DNA of 64,000 nt from the NCBI RefSeq assembly GCF_040702995.1, contig NZ_CP159992.1:1637501-1701500 (forward strand), given 5' to 3'. How positions within the stretch are numbered: the first letter of the stretch is position 1; each line of letters starts with the position of its first letter. Of this stretch, positions 34,722 to 41,976 are shown piece after piece. Position numbers and translations under genes: made by a program. Under the pieces are notes generated by a model. It did not search any database, was not told the origin of the DNA, and worked only from the letters and a program-made list of their open reading frames with translations. Source of the stretch: Paenibacillus sp. AN1007. Lineage in GTDB: Bacteria; Bacillota; Bacilli; Paenibacillales; Paenibacillaceae.

Positions 34722-36695
34722 ATGCAATTAGACGAACAGATGAAATGCTGGAATCAAGCCGCAGTTAAGGTTCTGGATATCCGTCGAATCGTTATGGAGA
34801 GAGGAGCACAACTGAGTTCCTATTTACTTCCGGCAAATGGATTTATATATACGATTCGGGGATCCGCTCAACTTCAATTAGATGGACAAGCATACCAGGC
34901 GGAGCCATTTTACATGCTTCATGGAGCGAAAGGATCTTCACTGGATATCCAAGCGAATGCAGATTTTGAATATATTCTGCTTTATTACAGAGCATTCCTT
35001 GCCTTTCCTCGTTTTCGAAAAAAAATGTTATTGGCACAGCCCCAGGCTGCACCGTTCTCCTTGCAGTATGGATTTACACCGAGTAATCCACTGGGGCTGT
35101 TACGATATCTTAGTGAGATGGAGAAAGCATGGGCGCAGTCAAGCCATTTAAATCTGCTTCATACTAAAAGTTTGTTTTATCAGTTCATTCATGAGTTGAT
35201 GGTTCAACTGTCTGCACAGGAGGTTCAAACAGAACTTGCGGACCCTGTAAAACAAACCATTCGTTACATCCAGAATCATTACAGAGAGCAGGTTACACTT
35301 GATTTGCTAGCAGAGCAATTTAATTACAGCTCTCGTCATTTATCCATGCGATTTAAAAGAAAGACGGGTTATAGTCCCATCGATTACTTAATTCAGACAC
35401 GAATCGGAAGGGCTAGGGAATTACTCGTGCGCTCTGATGCAAAGCTCGCTTCTATCGCAGCAGAGGTTGGTTATTCGGACGTGTACTACTTCAGCCGTAT
35501 TTTCAAGAAATATGTAGGCATGTCTCCAAGTCTATATCAAAAGAAGATGAGGGAAGAAGGACGAGCTGAAGATCGTCCATTGCATTTATCCGAATCGTCC
35601 ATTGGCTGGAACTTGAAGTCGAGCTATATTGATTATGATAATCATTATCAATATAAAGACGGAGGGTTTACATCGATGAAAAGAAAAAAAACAAGTTCCA
35701 GCATGATCATGATTGCATTGTTAAGTTTAACGATGCTTCTTGCGGCCTGTTCTTCGGGGACGGCAGCTAATCAATCTGCCGGTGCAGGAACGAGTACGAA
35801 TTCCAATAACAGTAATCAGGCAGTAACTTCAGAGACGGGAAGTCAAGTAAACAAAGATAATGAAACACGTACTATCTCAACAATAAAAGGTGATGTGATT
35901 GTTCCAGCTAATCCGGAACGGGTTGTTGTGCTGTATCTCCAGGGGGATGTGGTTGCACTCGGGGTTAAGCCAATCGCTACATCAGATGTATATGATGGGG
36001 CTGCTTACAAGGGTGAGCTTGAAGGTGTGGATTCACTCGGAACCTGGTTCGAACCAAACCCTGAAGCGATCATTGACCTTAATCCAGACCTGATTATTGT
36101 TCCGTCGGAAGAAACATATGACACTTTGAAAAATATCGCACCTACGGTGTATATTCCATATGAGAAAATGACAACAGAAGAACGGCTTCACAGCATAGCC
36201 AGCATCTTTGGCAAAGAAAAGGAAGCTGAAATCTTGATTAACAACCTGAACAGCAAGGTGGAAGATGGGAAGAAAAAACTTGCAGACGCAGGTATATTGG
36301 ATAAAACCATTTCTATTATCGAAGGTGGTTTGAAGAGCATGGTCGTTGTGGAAAGTAAGCAGTTTGGCCGTGGTTCTCAGGTAGTATATGAGTATCTGGA
36401 AATGAAAGCTCCTGAGGTGCTACAAGATAAAATTGATGTAATTTCAGAAGCGGCAGGTTCTACGATTTCTATGGAAGTACTTCCTGAATATATAGGTGAC
36501 TATGTGTTTCGCTCAGTTTATAAAGGGGCAGACAATCTGACGAACAACCCTATATGGCGCAGCATCCCGGCAGTAAAAGAAGGTCGGCTGATCGAGATTG
36601 ATTTTGATTTTTTCTATTATTCAGATGTATATTCAATCAATAAACAACTCGATTTTGTTGTAGATAAACTGTTAGCTGCTCCAAAAGTCCACTAA
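34722..36695 (+). CDS. AraC-type regulator fused in frame to siderophore-binding lipoprotein, copy 2
   Basis: 657 residues, a diverged paralogue of the preceding gene with the same plan. It has a cupin-like sensor domain (1-150), an AraC helix-turn-helix pair (VTLDLLAEQFNYSSRHLSMRF and LASIAAEVGYSDVYYFSRIFKKYVGMSP), and a linker containing DYDNHYQYKDGGF. A lipoprotein signal then begins at Met319 with lipobox LAAC (Cys343), followed by an iron-siderophore binding domain. No stop codon separates the two halves, and the internal ATG is the same number of bases from the frame start as in copy 1. ATG 34722 is chosen after TTGGAGAG; TTG one codon earlier is possible. A Btr-like siderophore sensor is the best family comparison. 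Confidence 0.85.
   Translation: MQLDEQMKCWNQAAVKVLDIRRIVMERGAQLSSYLLPANGFIYTIRGSAQLQLDGQAYQAEPFYMLHGAKGSSLDIQANADFEYILLYYRAFLAFPRFRKKMLLAQPQAAPFSLQYGFTPSNPLGLLRYLSEMEKAWAQSSHLNLLHTKSLFYQFIHELMVQLSAQEVQTELADPVKQTIRYIQNHYREQVTLDLLAEQFNYSSRHLSMRFKRKTGYSPIDYLIQTRIGRARELLVRSDAKLASIAAEVGYSDVYYFSRIFKKYVGMSPSLYQKKMREEGRAEDRPLHLSESSIGWNLKSSYIDYDNHYQYKDGGFTSMKRKKTSSSMIMIALLSLTMLLAACSSGTAANQSAGAGTSTNSNNSNQAVTSETGSQVNKDNETRTISTIKGDVIVPANPERVVVLYLQGDVVALGVKPIATSDVYDGAAYKGELEGVDSLGTWFEPNPEAIIDLNPDLIIVPSEETYDTLKNIAPTVYIPYEKMTTEERLHSIASIFGKEKEAEILINNLNSKVEDGKKKLADAGILDKTISIIEGGLKSMVVVESKQFGRGSQVVYEYLEMKAPEVLQDKIDVISEAAGSTISMEVLPEYIGDYVFRSVYKGADNLTNNPIWRSIPAVKEGRLIEIDFDFFYYSDVYSINKQLDFVVDKLLAAPKVH
35602..35665 (+). 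promoter_or_regulatory. Internal promoter, Fur operator and Shine-Dalgarno inside copy 2
   Basis: TTGGCT (35602-35607), 17 bases, TATATT (35625-35630) is a good sigma-A pair. The perfect Fur operator TGATAATCATTATCA (35636-35650) begins at the predicted start point. GGAGG (35661-35665) lies ten bases before ATG 35676. The operator plus seven following bases are identical to copy 1. Confidence 0.8.
35676..36695 (+). CDS. Iron-siderophore-binding lipoprotein, internal start in copy 2
   Basis: Alternative 339-residue product. A basic head MKRKKTSSS, a hydrophobic core and lipobox LAAC (Cys at position 25) form a classical lipoprotein signal. The Asn/Ser/Thr-rich tether is followed by the binding-protein fold: VIVPANPERVVVLYLQGDVVALGVKPIAT, EAIIDLNPDLIIVPSEETYDTLKNIAPTVYIPY and IEGGLKSMVVVESKQFGRGSQVVYEYL. 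It differs from copy 1 in the C-terminal lobe, so the two may bind different siderophores. Its own Fur-controlled promoter lies inside the regulator coding region. Confidence 0.8.
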   Translation: MKRKKTSSSMIMIALLSLTMLLAACSSGTAANQSAGAGTSTNSNNSNQAVTSETGSQVNKDNETRTISTIKGDVIVPANPERVVVLYLQGDVVALGVKPIATSDVYDGAAYKGELEGVDSLGTWFEPNPEAIIDLNPDLIIVPSEETYDTLKNIAPTVYIPYEKMTTEERLHSIASIFGKEKEAEILINNLNSKVEDGKKKLADAGILDKTISIIEGGLKSMVVVESKQFGRGSQVVYEYLEMKAPEVLQDKIDVISEAAGSTISMEVLPEYIGDYVFRSVYKGADNLTNNPIWRSIPAVKEGRLIEIDFDFFYYSDVYSINKQLDFVVDKLLAAPKVH

Positions 36696-36747
36696 TTCAT
36701 GAAAGAATGTCATTAAAAGAGTATTTATGAACGTTTATAAATATGCA

Positions 36748-36800
36748 TTGTAATTTCAACAGATTTCCATTAAACTTAAACGATAATGAGAATCAATATC
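36748..36800 (+). promoter_or_regulatory. Promoter and Fur operator of the reductase gene
   Basis: TTGTAA (36748-36753), 17 bases, TAAACT (36771-36776), then a 19-base Fur site (36782-36800) differing from GATAATGATAATCATTATC at two bases. It is the fifth Fur site in 4.4 kb. Confidence 0.75.
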
Positions 36801-36845
36801 ACAAAAATCAACATTTTGATTCGAATGGATGGAGGTCCTGTAGAG

Positions 36846-37883
36846 ATGAAACCAGAATTGGAGCTTTATGATGTAACGATAATCGGAGGCGGCCCTGCGG
36901 GCATGTACTCTGCTTTTTATAGCGGTATGCGGGATATGAAAACCAAATTGATTGAGGCACGCGACAGACTAGGAGGACGAATGCTGTTTTATCCAGAGAA
37001 AATGATCTGGGATGTCGGTGGCGTGACTCCAATCCTCTGTGAAGATCTGATTAAGCAGCTTGAACAGCAGGCTCGCACGTTCGATCCCACGCTGGTGTTC
37101 GGGCAGCAAATCGAAGGGTTCGAGCGTCAAGCTGACGGAACGATTCTGTTAACAGCTGCTGGCGGTGAACAGCACTGGACTCGAACGGTTATTATGGCTA
37201 TCGGATACGGTATTTATAAGATGGCCAAGCTGGAGCTTGATGGAGCAGATCGTTATGAAGTGTCGAATTTGCACTACACGGTGCAGGAGCTGGAGCCTTT
37301 CCGGGGCAAACGAGTTCTGATTTCTGGTGGAGGAGATTCAGCTGTAGACTGGGCAAACGAACTGGAGAGTCTGGCCCAGCAGGTAACGGTAGTGCATCGA
37401 CGGGATCACTTCGGCGGGCTGGAGCGGAACGTGCTGCGTATGAAGGAATCTTCGGTCGACGTACGAACTCCTTATGCAATTGAGAAGCTGCACAGTTTGA
37501 GCGGTGATATGATCGAACAGGTAACCATCACACACATGGAGACTGGAGAGACCAAGATGCTTGAAGTCGACGCAGTTATCGTTAATCATGGCATGAAGAG
37601 TGATTTTGGTCCGATCCGTGATTGGGGACTAGATCTGGGTGAATGGCATGTCAGCACAACGGATAGGCTGCAGACCAATATTCCAGGTGTTTTTGCTGCA
37701 GGTGATTTTGTGGATTATGGAAGTAAGCTGTATCTGATCGCAGGTACGTTTACAGATGCTGCACTTGCTGTTAATAGTGCCAAGCTGTATATGGACCCGG
37801 AGGCCGAGAAAGTGGCATATGTATCTTCTCATAACAGCCGCTTCAAAGAGAAAAACAAAGCGCTTGGCGTTGTGGAGGAGTAA
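36846..37883 (+). CDS. Ferredoxin/flavodoxin--NADP+ reductase, YcgT/YumC type
   Basis: 345 residues of the thioredoxin-reductase-like FNR family. The FAD site is [20 protein letters not shown], the NADPH site [20 protein letters not shown], and the C-terminal FAD block [40 protein letters not shown]. The CxxC redox pair of thioredoxin reductase is missing, which fits a ferredoxin reductase. B. subtilis ycgT is Fur-regulated, and this gene also has a Fur site, so it may supply electrons for iron release from siderophores. ATG 36846 follows GGAGG by ten bases; an upstream ATG at 36786 lies inside the operator. Confidence 0.88.
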   Translation: MKPELELYDVTIIGGGPAGMYSAFYSGMRDMKTKLIEARDRLGGRMLFYPEKMIWDVGGVTPILCEDLIKQLEQQARTFDPTLVFGQQIEGFERQADGTILLTAAGGEQHWTRTVIMAIGYGIYKMAKLELDGADRYEVSNLHYTVQELEPFRGKRVLISGGGDSAVDWANELESLAQQVTVVHRRDHFGGLERNVLRMKESSVDVRTPYAIEKLHSLSGDMIEQVTITHMETGETKMLEVDAVIVNHGMKSDFGPIRDWGLDLGEWHVSTTDRLQTNIPGVFAAGDFVDYGSKLYLIAGTFTDAALAVNSAKLYMDPEAEKVAYVSSHNSRFKEKNKALGVVEE

Positions 37884-37898
37884 TGATTATAGAGCAGG

Positions 37899-37932
37899 AT
37901 AACTTCGGAATTTTTCCGAGGTTATTTTTTTG
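37899..37932 (+). terminator. Terminator closing the iron island
   Basis: ATAACtTCGGAA, loop ttt, TTCCGAgGTTAT followed by TTTTTT. Confidence 0.9.
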
Positions 37933-38126
37933 CATTTTACGGGTATGAAGATGGTAGAACTGCACAAGATAGAACAGGCTCTGAATTGAAGGGCAGCTGT
38001 AAACCGATTATAATCAAGATCTATAACAAGCATCCGTGATCTAAAACAGCTTTCACTGCTGAGCGGTATGGCAGTCAGACGACTCTCGAACCGGATTACA
38101 ATAGGACAAGAGTGGAGTGCGGTATT

Positions 38127-38780
38127 ATGAAAAAAAGTTCACCACCCCGGCCGCAAAAGGTTATGTTGGTGCAGCACTGGTTTAAAAAAGTAAATAAAAA
38201 ACGTATTAAATGGTCCGCGGTGTATTTTGCCACTGCTGGAGCACTGCACCGTCTATTGGTGGAAGGGCGTCGCCAGCGGGCAGCAGTGAAAAGACAGCAG
38301 CAGGACATGCCTCTCAGCACATTAAAGTCAATGAAGCTTGAACCAGGGGACATTTTATATACACCAAGTTCGGAATCCACGTATTATGCCGGGCATATGG
38401 GCATTGTCGGTCTGGATGGCAAAGTGTATCATGTGCACCCTTACGGACCGGTTTTTGCCGATACGCTCGACTGGTATCTTACGCGTTTTTATGAGGGAGA
38501 CCGCTTTATCGTATTTCGCACCAAACTCCGTCAGGTCGGAACTCGGGCAGCGGAGTGGGTTCAGGAGAATTACGAACAGGTGAGGTTTTATCGTTTGCAA
38601 ACGAATCTTCTTAGTATAGAACAAAACTATTGTTCCAAATTTATTTATCAAGCGTATAAGTTTACATCCGGATTAGACCTTTGGGAGCGAAAGTTTGCCA
38701 AAATGAAGCAGGGATTCATTTACCCGTTTCGCATCGAACGTTCATCTAACTTGGACGTACTGGGTACATTTTATAAATAA
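38127..38780 (+). CDS. YiiX/YycO-like permuted papain-fold protein
   Basis: 217 residues. The block LEPGDILYTPSSESTYYAGHMGIVGLDGKVYHVHP carries the catalytic-type His, and NYCSKFIYQAYKFTSG carries the Cys. This circularly permuted order (His before Cys) is typical of the NlpC/P60-like YiiX/YebB/YycO group of amidases or lipid-modifying enzymes. The N-terminus is basic and has no convincing signal peptide. It stands alone between two terminators. Start ATG 38127 follows GTGGAG; a GTG at 38112 is an alternative. Substrate unknown. Confidence 0.72.
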   Translation: MKKSSPPRPQKVMLVQHWFKKVNKKRIKWSAVYFATAGALHRLLVEGRRQRAAVKRQQQDMPLSTLKSMKLEPGDILYTPSSESTYYAGHMGIVGLDGKVYHVHPYGPVFADTLDWYLTRFYEGDRFIVFRTKLRQVGTRAAEWVQENYEQVRFYRLQTNLLSIEQNYCSKFIYQAYKFTSGLDLWERKFAKMKQGFIYPFRIERSSNLDVLGTFYK

Positions 38781-38789
38781 GTTCCGTAG

Positions 38790-38850
38790 AAAAACCGACG
38801 CAGCAGCTGTTTCTCTTGTGAAGAGAAGGCGGGCACTGTCGGTTTTTTTT
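38790..38850 (+). terminator. Terminator after the YiiX-like gene
   Basis: AAAACCGACG pairs outwardly with GTCGGTTTT; the inner TTCTCTT/AAGAGAA stem has loop gtg; eight T end it. Confidence 0.85.
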
Positions 38851-39318
38851 AATATGTACTGAGATTATAACAGGAAAAACACTCAAAACGTCGAATAAAA
38901 ATATGAGATGCACACGCACAACTTGGAATCGTATACATAACAGGTGGCACAATGGTTCAAGCCAAGGATTAAAAAACGACGACAAGGCAGGCGAACAGGA
39001 AACAGTGAAGCTAACATGAAATGACAGGGCTTCTTACGACGATTTTGGCAGCAGTAAAGCGTAGTGAAGCTATCGGACTACACTCCTAATGAGGAGAGGA
39101 GGTACTACTGACCCATTTACAATAAGATGTATGAAGCATATTGCACGAGGCGACTTCAGAGGGAAATGTTACAGATGTATGCAGTTCTTGTAAGTCTTCG
39201 ACAGCCAATAGAGGCATGTTCCCCATTTAATAAGAAGAAATGCGCTCAGAAACAACATTATTTTGATTTATGCGCGTTTTTGTAGTACATTAGCAAATGT
39301 ATTCGAAGGAGGATTCTA
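38851..39318. other. 468-base intergenic region without recognised gene
   Basis: No reading frame here has a family match or good ribosome binding site. It contains a small CTCCT/AGGAG hairpin around 39084-39097 and an AAGGAGG at 39307-39313 that serves the next gene. No tRNA or known riboswitch was recognised. Confidence 0.4.
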
Positions 39319-39795
39319 ATGTACTCAGGAAGACAAGACGATACTTTATACATCATGACCTACACCTTAAATAGCGGTATCAAGGGTACGGTTCCACTGT
39401 CTAATAAGCAGATTGTTGAGTGGCTCGATTGTTATAGAAATGAGAAGCGCTTTGTAACTGAAATCGGCAAAGAGTTTTTTGGATTAAACGCAGGCCTGGT
39501 TGCCGACTTTAAGGTTCAAAATCATCTGTCTGATTATCAGCAGACGATTATGCCTACACAGCAGCAGGATAACCTGGAACGTTTGTCCAGTGCTTATAAA
39601 TCCACCGAGCTATTGATGAAGATTGATTGTAAATGCGGCACAGCTTACGTCACGGAATCTCCTTATAAACGTACCAAATGGTACTGCACGAAATGTAAAG
39701 AGATCGTATTCCTGGATGCAAAAAAAGGAATGGTAGAAACGTCACGTGGCGACGCATATTACATGACCAACAAATATTTTGTTTCCCGTGACTAG
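39319..39795 (+). CDS. Zinc-ribbon protein of unknown function
   Basis: 158 residues, start ATG behind GAAGGAGG. The N-terminal part (MTYTLNSGIKGTVPLSNKQIVEWLDCYRNEKRFVTEIGKEFFGL) is not recognised. Residues about 103-130 hold CKCGTAYVTES and WYCTKCKE, which look like a four-Cys zinc ribbon. The C-terminus has VETSRGDAYYMTNKYFVSRD. No membrane segment or signal. It is a monocistronic gene with its own terminator and a long upstream region. I can offer no function. Confidence 0.65.
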   Translation: MYSGRQDDTLYIMTYTLNSGIKGTVPLSNKQIVEWLDCYRNEKRFVTEIGKEFFGLNAGLVADFKVQNHLSDYQQTIMPTQQQDNLERLSSAYKSTELLMKIDCKCGTAYVTESPYKRTKWYCTKCKEIVFLDAKKGMVETSRGDAYYMTNKYFVSRD

Positions 39796-39811
39796 CGGGA
39801 AGTGATTGGAG

Positions 39812-39837
39812 AGCATCGCATACAGCGGTGCTTTTTT
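39812..39837 (+). terminator. Terminator after the zinc-ribbon gene
   Basis: AGCAtCGC, loop ataca, GCGgTGCT then TTTTT. Confidence 0.85.
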
Positions 39838-39908
39838 GTGCCTGTTTTATCAAAACCACTCGGCAGCACGCATGACATGTTTATGCATGTGATGTATAAA
39901 TTGTTGTA

Positions 39909-39933
39909 ATAAAAAAGCCCAATTGGGCTTTTA
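39909..39933 (-). terminator. Terminator after tdk
   Basis: AAAAAAGCCC, AATT, GGGCTTTTAT. On the minus strand GGGC is followed by TTTTTT, so it ends the thymidine kinase transcript; it may also work on the plus strand. Confidence 0.85.
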
Positions 39934-39947
39934 TGCTAAGTGCTGCA

Positions 39948-40547
39948 TCAGGACGGGCATTCCACTTTGTGCGGAGGAATAAAGCAGCAGCGGCAGCGGG
40001 GCTCATAAGCCTCCGAATCGCCAATCATGACGACTGGACCTAGAGTAACGGGTTCCCCGTTGACAATCCGCTGTGTAAAAGCAGCATCCGGGCTGCCGCA
40101 GACTGCGCAGAACGCGGATAGTTTCTCAATATCATCGGCCATAGCGAGCAGCCCTCCAATATATCCGAATTCTTTGCCGCGATAATCCATGTTCAGTCCA
40201 TCAACAATCACATGTTTGCCGCAGTAGGCCAGTTCGGAGACAAGTTCCATAATCGCACTGCTGAAAAATTGAACTTCATCAAAGGCAACAACATCGGCAT
40301 CTATGGTCTGATTCAGAATGGTCTCTACGGATTCCGGCGTTAACTGCCGGGGAATGGAATGGGCAGGAAGTCTATAACCAATCCGGCTCACGATCTCATC
40401 CTGAGCGAAACGATCATCCTCGGCTGGTTTGTAGGCAACGACCTTTTTACGGCCAAATTGAATAAGCTTCTGACAACGGCGAATAAGTTCACCGGATTTT
40501 TCGCTGAACATGGGTCCAGTAATTACAGTAATACGTCCAGTTTGCAC
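39948..40547 (-). CDS. tdk: Thymidine kinase with altered P-loop
   Basis: 199 residues of the type II (TK1) family, salvaging thymidine to dTMP. Family marks are AYKPAEDDRF, the catalytic Glu region VVAFDEVQFFSS, the Cys pair in FCAVCGSPDAAFTQR and a C-terminal CRCC. The P-loop reads GPMFSEKSGELIRR (11-24): the final Gly expected before the Lys (GPMFSGKS/T) is Glu16. This could weaken ATP binding. GTG 40547 is chosen because AGAGGAG stands ten bases upstream and gives the usual length. Confidence 0.88.
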   Translation of the reverse strand: MQTGRITVITGPMFSEKSGELIRRCQKLIQFGRKKVVAYKPAEDDRFAQDEIVSRIGYRLPAHSIPRQLTPESVETILNQTIDADVVAFDEVQFFSSAIMELVSELAYCGKHVIVDGLNMDYRGKEFGYIGGLLAMADDIEKLSAFCAVCGSPDAAFTQRIVNGEPVTLGPVVMIGDSEAYEPRCRCCFIPPHKVECPS

Positions 40548-40723
40548 GGTGCTGCTACTCCTCTCGCATACGGAATTCAAAAAAAGCGACCTTTACAGAT
40601 TACCACATCTTCTTTGGAAAGAGCCAGAACTAATATGAACCGGTTTGTGTTACTATATGGATTGTTACGATGTTGGTTCCGAAATCCGAAATCAACGTAG
40701 TTATTGGAAAAGAGGTGTAACGA

Positions 40724-40936
40724 ATGAACGAAGCATTAACCTCACTGAAGCAGCGTTATGAAGAACTGAATAAACAGGGCAGACTGGATGAGGCCGCTCA
40801 GACTTTATTTACGGAGCTGATGTCGGAGGCTGAACGGCTGCAGGCGAGCAACCTGACGCTGCGCAGAACGATTCTAAAGTCCTCCTCCAAGGAGTCCCGT
40901 ATGTCTACCAAACTGCGAGACGCTTTATATGAGTGA
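40724..40936 (+). CDS. Small coiled-coil protein, unknown
   Basis: 70 residues, start ATG behind AAAGAGGTG. The charged heptad-like sequence (LKQRYEELNKQGRLDEAAQTLFTELMSEAERLQ) predicts one or two helices, probably a coiled coil. The rest is Ser/Arg-rich (SSSKESRMSTKLRDALYE). No family recognised. It lies alone between divergent tdk and the convergent channel gene. Confidence 0.6.
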   Translation: MNEALTSLKQRYEELNKQGRLDEAAQTLFTELMSEAERLQASNLTLRRTILKSSSKESRMSTKLRDALYE

Positions 40937-40957
40937 AAATGGAAAATGATGCGGAAA

Positions 40958-41305
40958 TTACTCCGCGTCTTCTTCTGTTTTTAATCTGCGGGGGAACAGA
41001 ATACCTGCGGTTATTCTTGCAATCATGGCAAAGGTAAGGCCAATGCCCGCGAACATGTAGATCACAGTAAAAGCTTTGCCGAATCCGGTCGAGGGTACAA
41101 AATCGGGATGTCCTACGGTCGTTAGAGTAACGGCACAGAAATACAGGGCATCAATCCAGTGAAGTCCTTCCACGCGTGTGTAAAATAGGGTGCCTGAGAG
41201 CAGGGTTGCAGCAGTTAATACGAATAAAGCCACAAATTTCGGGTCCTTGAACGCATGAAAAATGCCTTTGAGCAGACGTTTTAAGGTCAGTAAAAAGGAA
41301 ACCAT
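40958..41305 (-). CDS. Two-helix ion channel with degenerate selectivity filter
   Basis: 115 residues with the Ion_trans_2 layout. A first helix (FVALFVLTAATLLSGTLFY) and a pore helix (HWIDALYFCAVTLTTV) lead to the filter and a second helix (GKAFTVIYMFAGIGLTFAMIARITAGILF). The filter reads TVGHPDF (63-69) where potassium channels have TVGYGDF, so potassium selectivity is doubtful. The short basic-acidic tail has no RCK/TrkA-N domain. The subunit would need to assemble as a tetramer. Confidence 0.8.
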   Translation of the reverse strand: MVSFLLTLKRLLKGIFHAFKDPKFVALFVLTAATLLSGTLFYTRVEGLHWIDALYFCAVTLTTVGHPDFVPSTGFGKAFTVIYMFAGIGLTFAMIARITAGILFPRRLKTEEDAE

Positions 41306-41337
41306 CGTAATCCATCCTGTCTTTGTTAAATGTGAAA

Positions 41338-41372
41338 ATAAAAAAGCCCGGAATTATGAACTGCTTCCGGGT
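41338..41372 (-). terminator. Terminator overlapping the end of the DUF2627 gene
   Basis: On the minus strand CCCGGAA pairs with TTCCGGG through a 14-base loop and is followed by CTTTTTTATT. Confidence 0.75.
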
Positions 41373-41665
41373 GTTTCAACCTGTTCGGGCTGTTTTTTCG
41401 AGCGAAAACGGGGGCCTACATAATTGCGTTTACGGTCACGAAACAGAATCCAGCCGCCCAGAAAACTCATGCCTGCAGCAAAAAGAAGAAGTCCTCCCAG
41501 GAACGATAGCCACTGGAAGCCGGGAGCAATCAGGTCGTTTCCATGCTCAGCGTAATACAGAAATAGGGCATCTTTCATCATAAGAAACCCCTTCATGGCC
41601 ATTAAGCCAGGGATGACGAGTACAATAATCGCGAGAAACCGCGCAAAGACTATCTTTGTATTCAT
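41354..41665 (-). CDS. yqzF: DUF2627 membrane protein (YqzF-like)
   Basis: 103 residues with two membrane helices (about 8-26 and 53-73) and a basic Lys/Arg-rich tail after FRDRKRNYVGPRF. It has the DUF2627 pattern IPGLMAMKGFLMMKDALFLYY and FLGGLLLFAAGMSFLGGWILFRDRKRN. In B. subtilis this family gene lies beside the bkd cluster, as here. Function unknown. Confidence 0.82.
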   Translation of the reverse strand: MNTKIVFARFLAIIVLVIPGLMAMKGFLMMKDALFLYYAEHGNDLIAPGFQWLSFLGGLLLFAAGMSFLGGWILFRDRKRNYVGPRFRSKKQPEQVETPGSSS

Positions 41666-41779
41666 AGCATTATACCCTTTCTGTCAAATAGACATAAGTT
41701 AAAGGTTACGCTTACAGAGAATTCCTGCTTATATCATAGCTTGGAATGCACGGACTGTCCATGCGGGAATGGTCAAATT

Positions 41780-41808
41780 TTGAGTTGACTGCCCAAGGAG
41801 AGTACAAT
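41780..41808 (+). promoter_or_regulatory. Probable promoter of the bkd operon
   Basis: TTGAGT (41780-41785), 17 bases, TACAAT (41803-41808). The lpdV ATG is about 170 bases downstream. No sigma-54 -24/-12 element (TGGCAC-N5-TTGCA type) was seen in the 41666-41976 gap, unlike the SigL-dependent B. subtilis operon. A weak CodY-like overlap at 41776 is below what I would call. Confidence 0.55.
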
Positions 41809-41976
41809 GTGATATAGGGAGCATGCAATGAATCAAGATATCAACATCATTTTATTGTTATTTATTTAAGCTGAACTATTTTTCTACACGTCAGAGCTGC
41901 TGGAGTGGACTGTGTAAAATCACTTTAGGTCAAATGATATCTTTCAAAAAATTGAGTATATAGAGGAGAAATAGAG

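Noticed and set aside
36786-36845. Upstream ATG of the FNR gene
   Set aside because: It lies inside the Fur operator and adds residues before the FAD motif that the family lacks.
41770-41800. CodY site before the bkd operon
   Set aside because: Best match to AATTTTCWGAAAATT is only about ten of fifteen bases.
41666-41976. Sigma-54 (SigL) promoter for bkd
   Set aside because: No GG/GC pair at -24/-12 spacing; a sigma-A-like pair is present instead.
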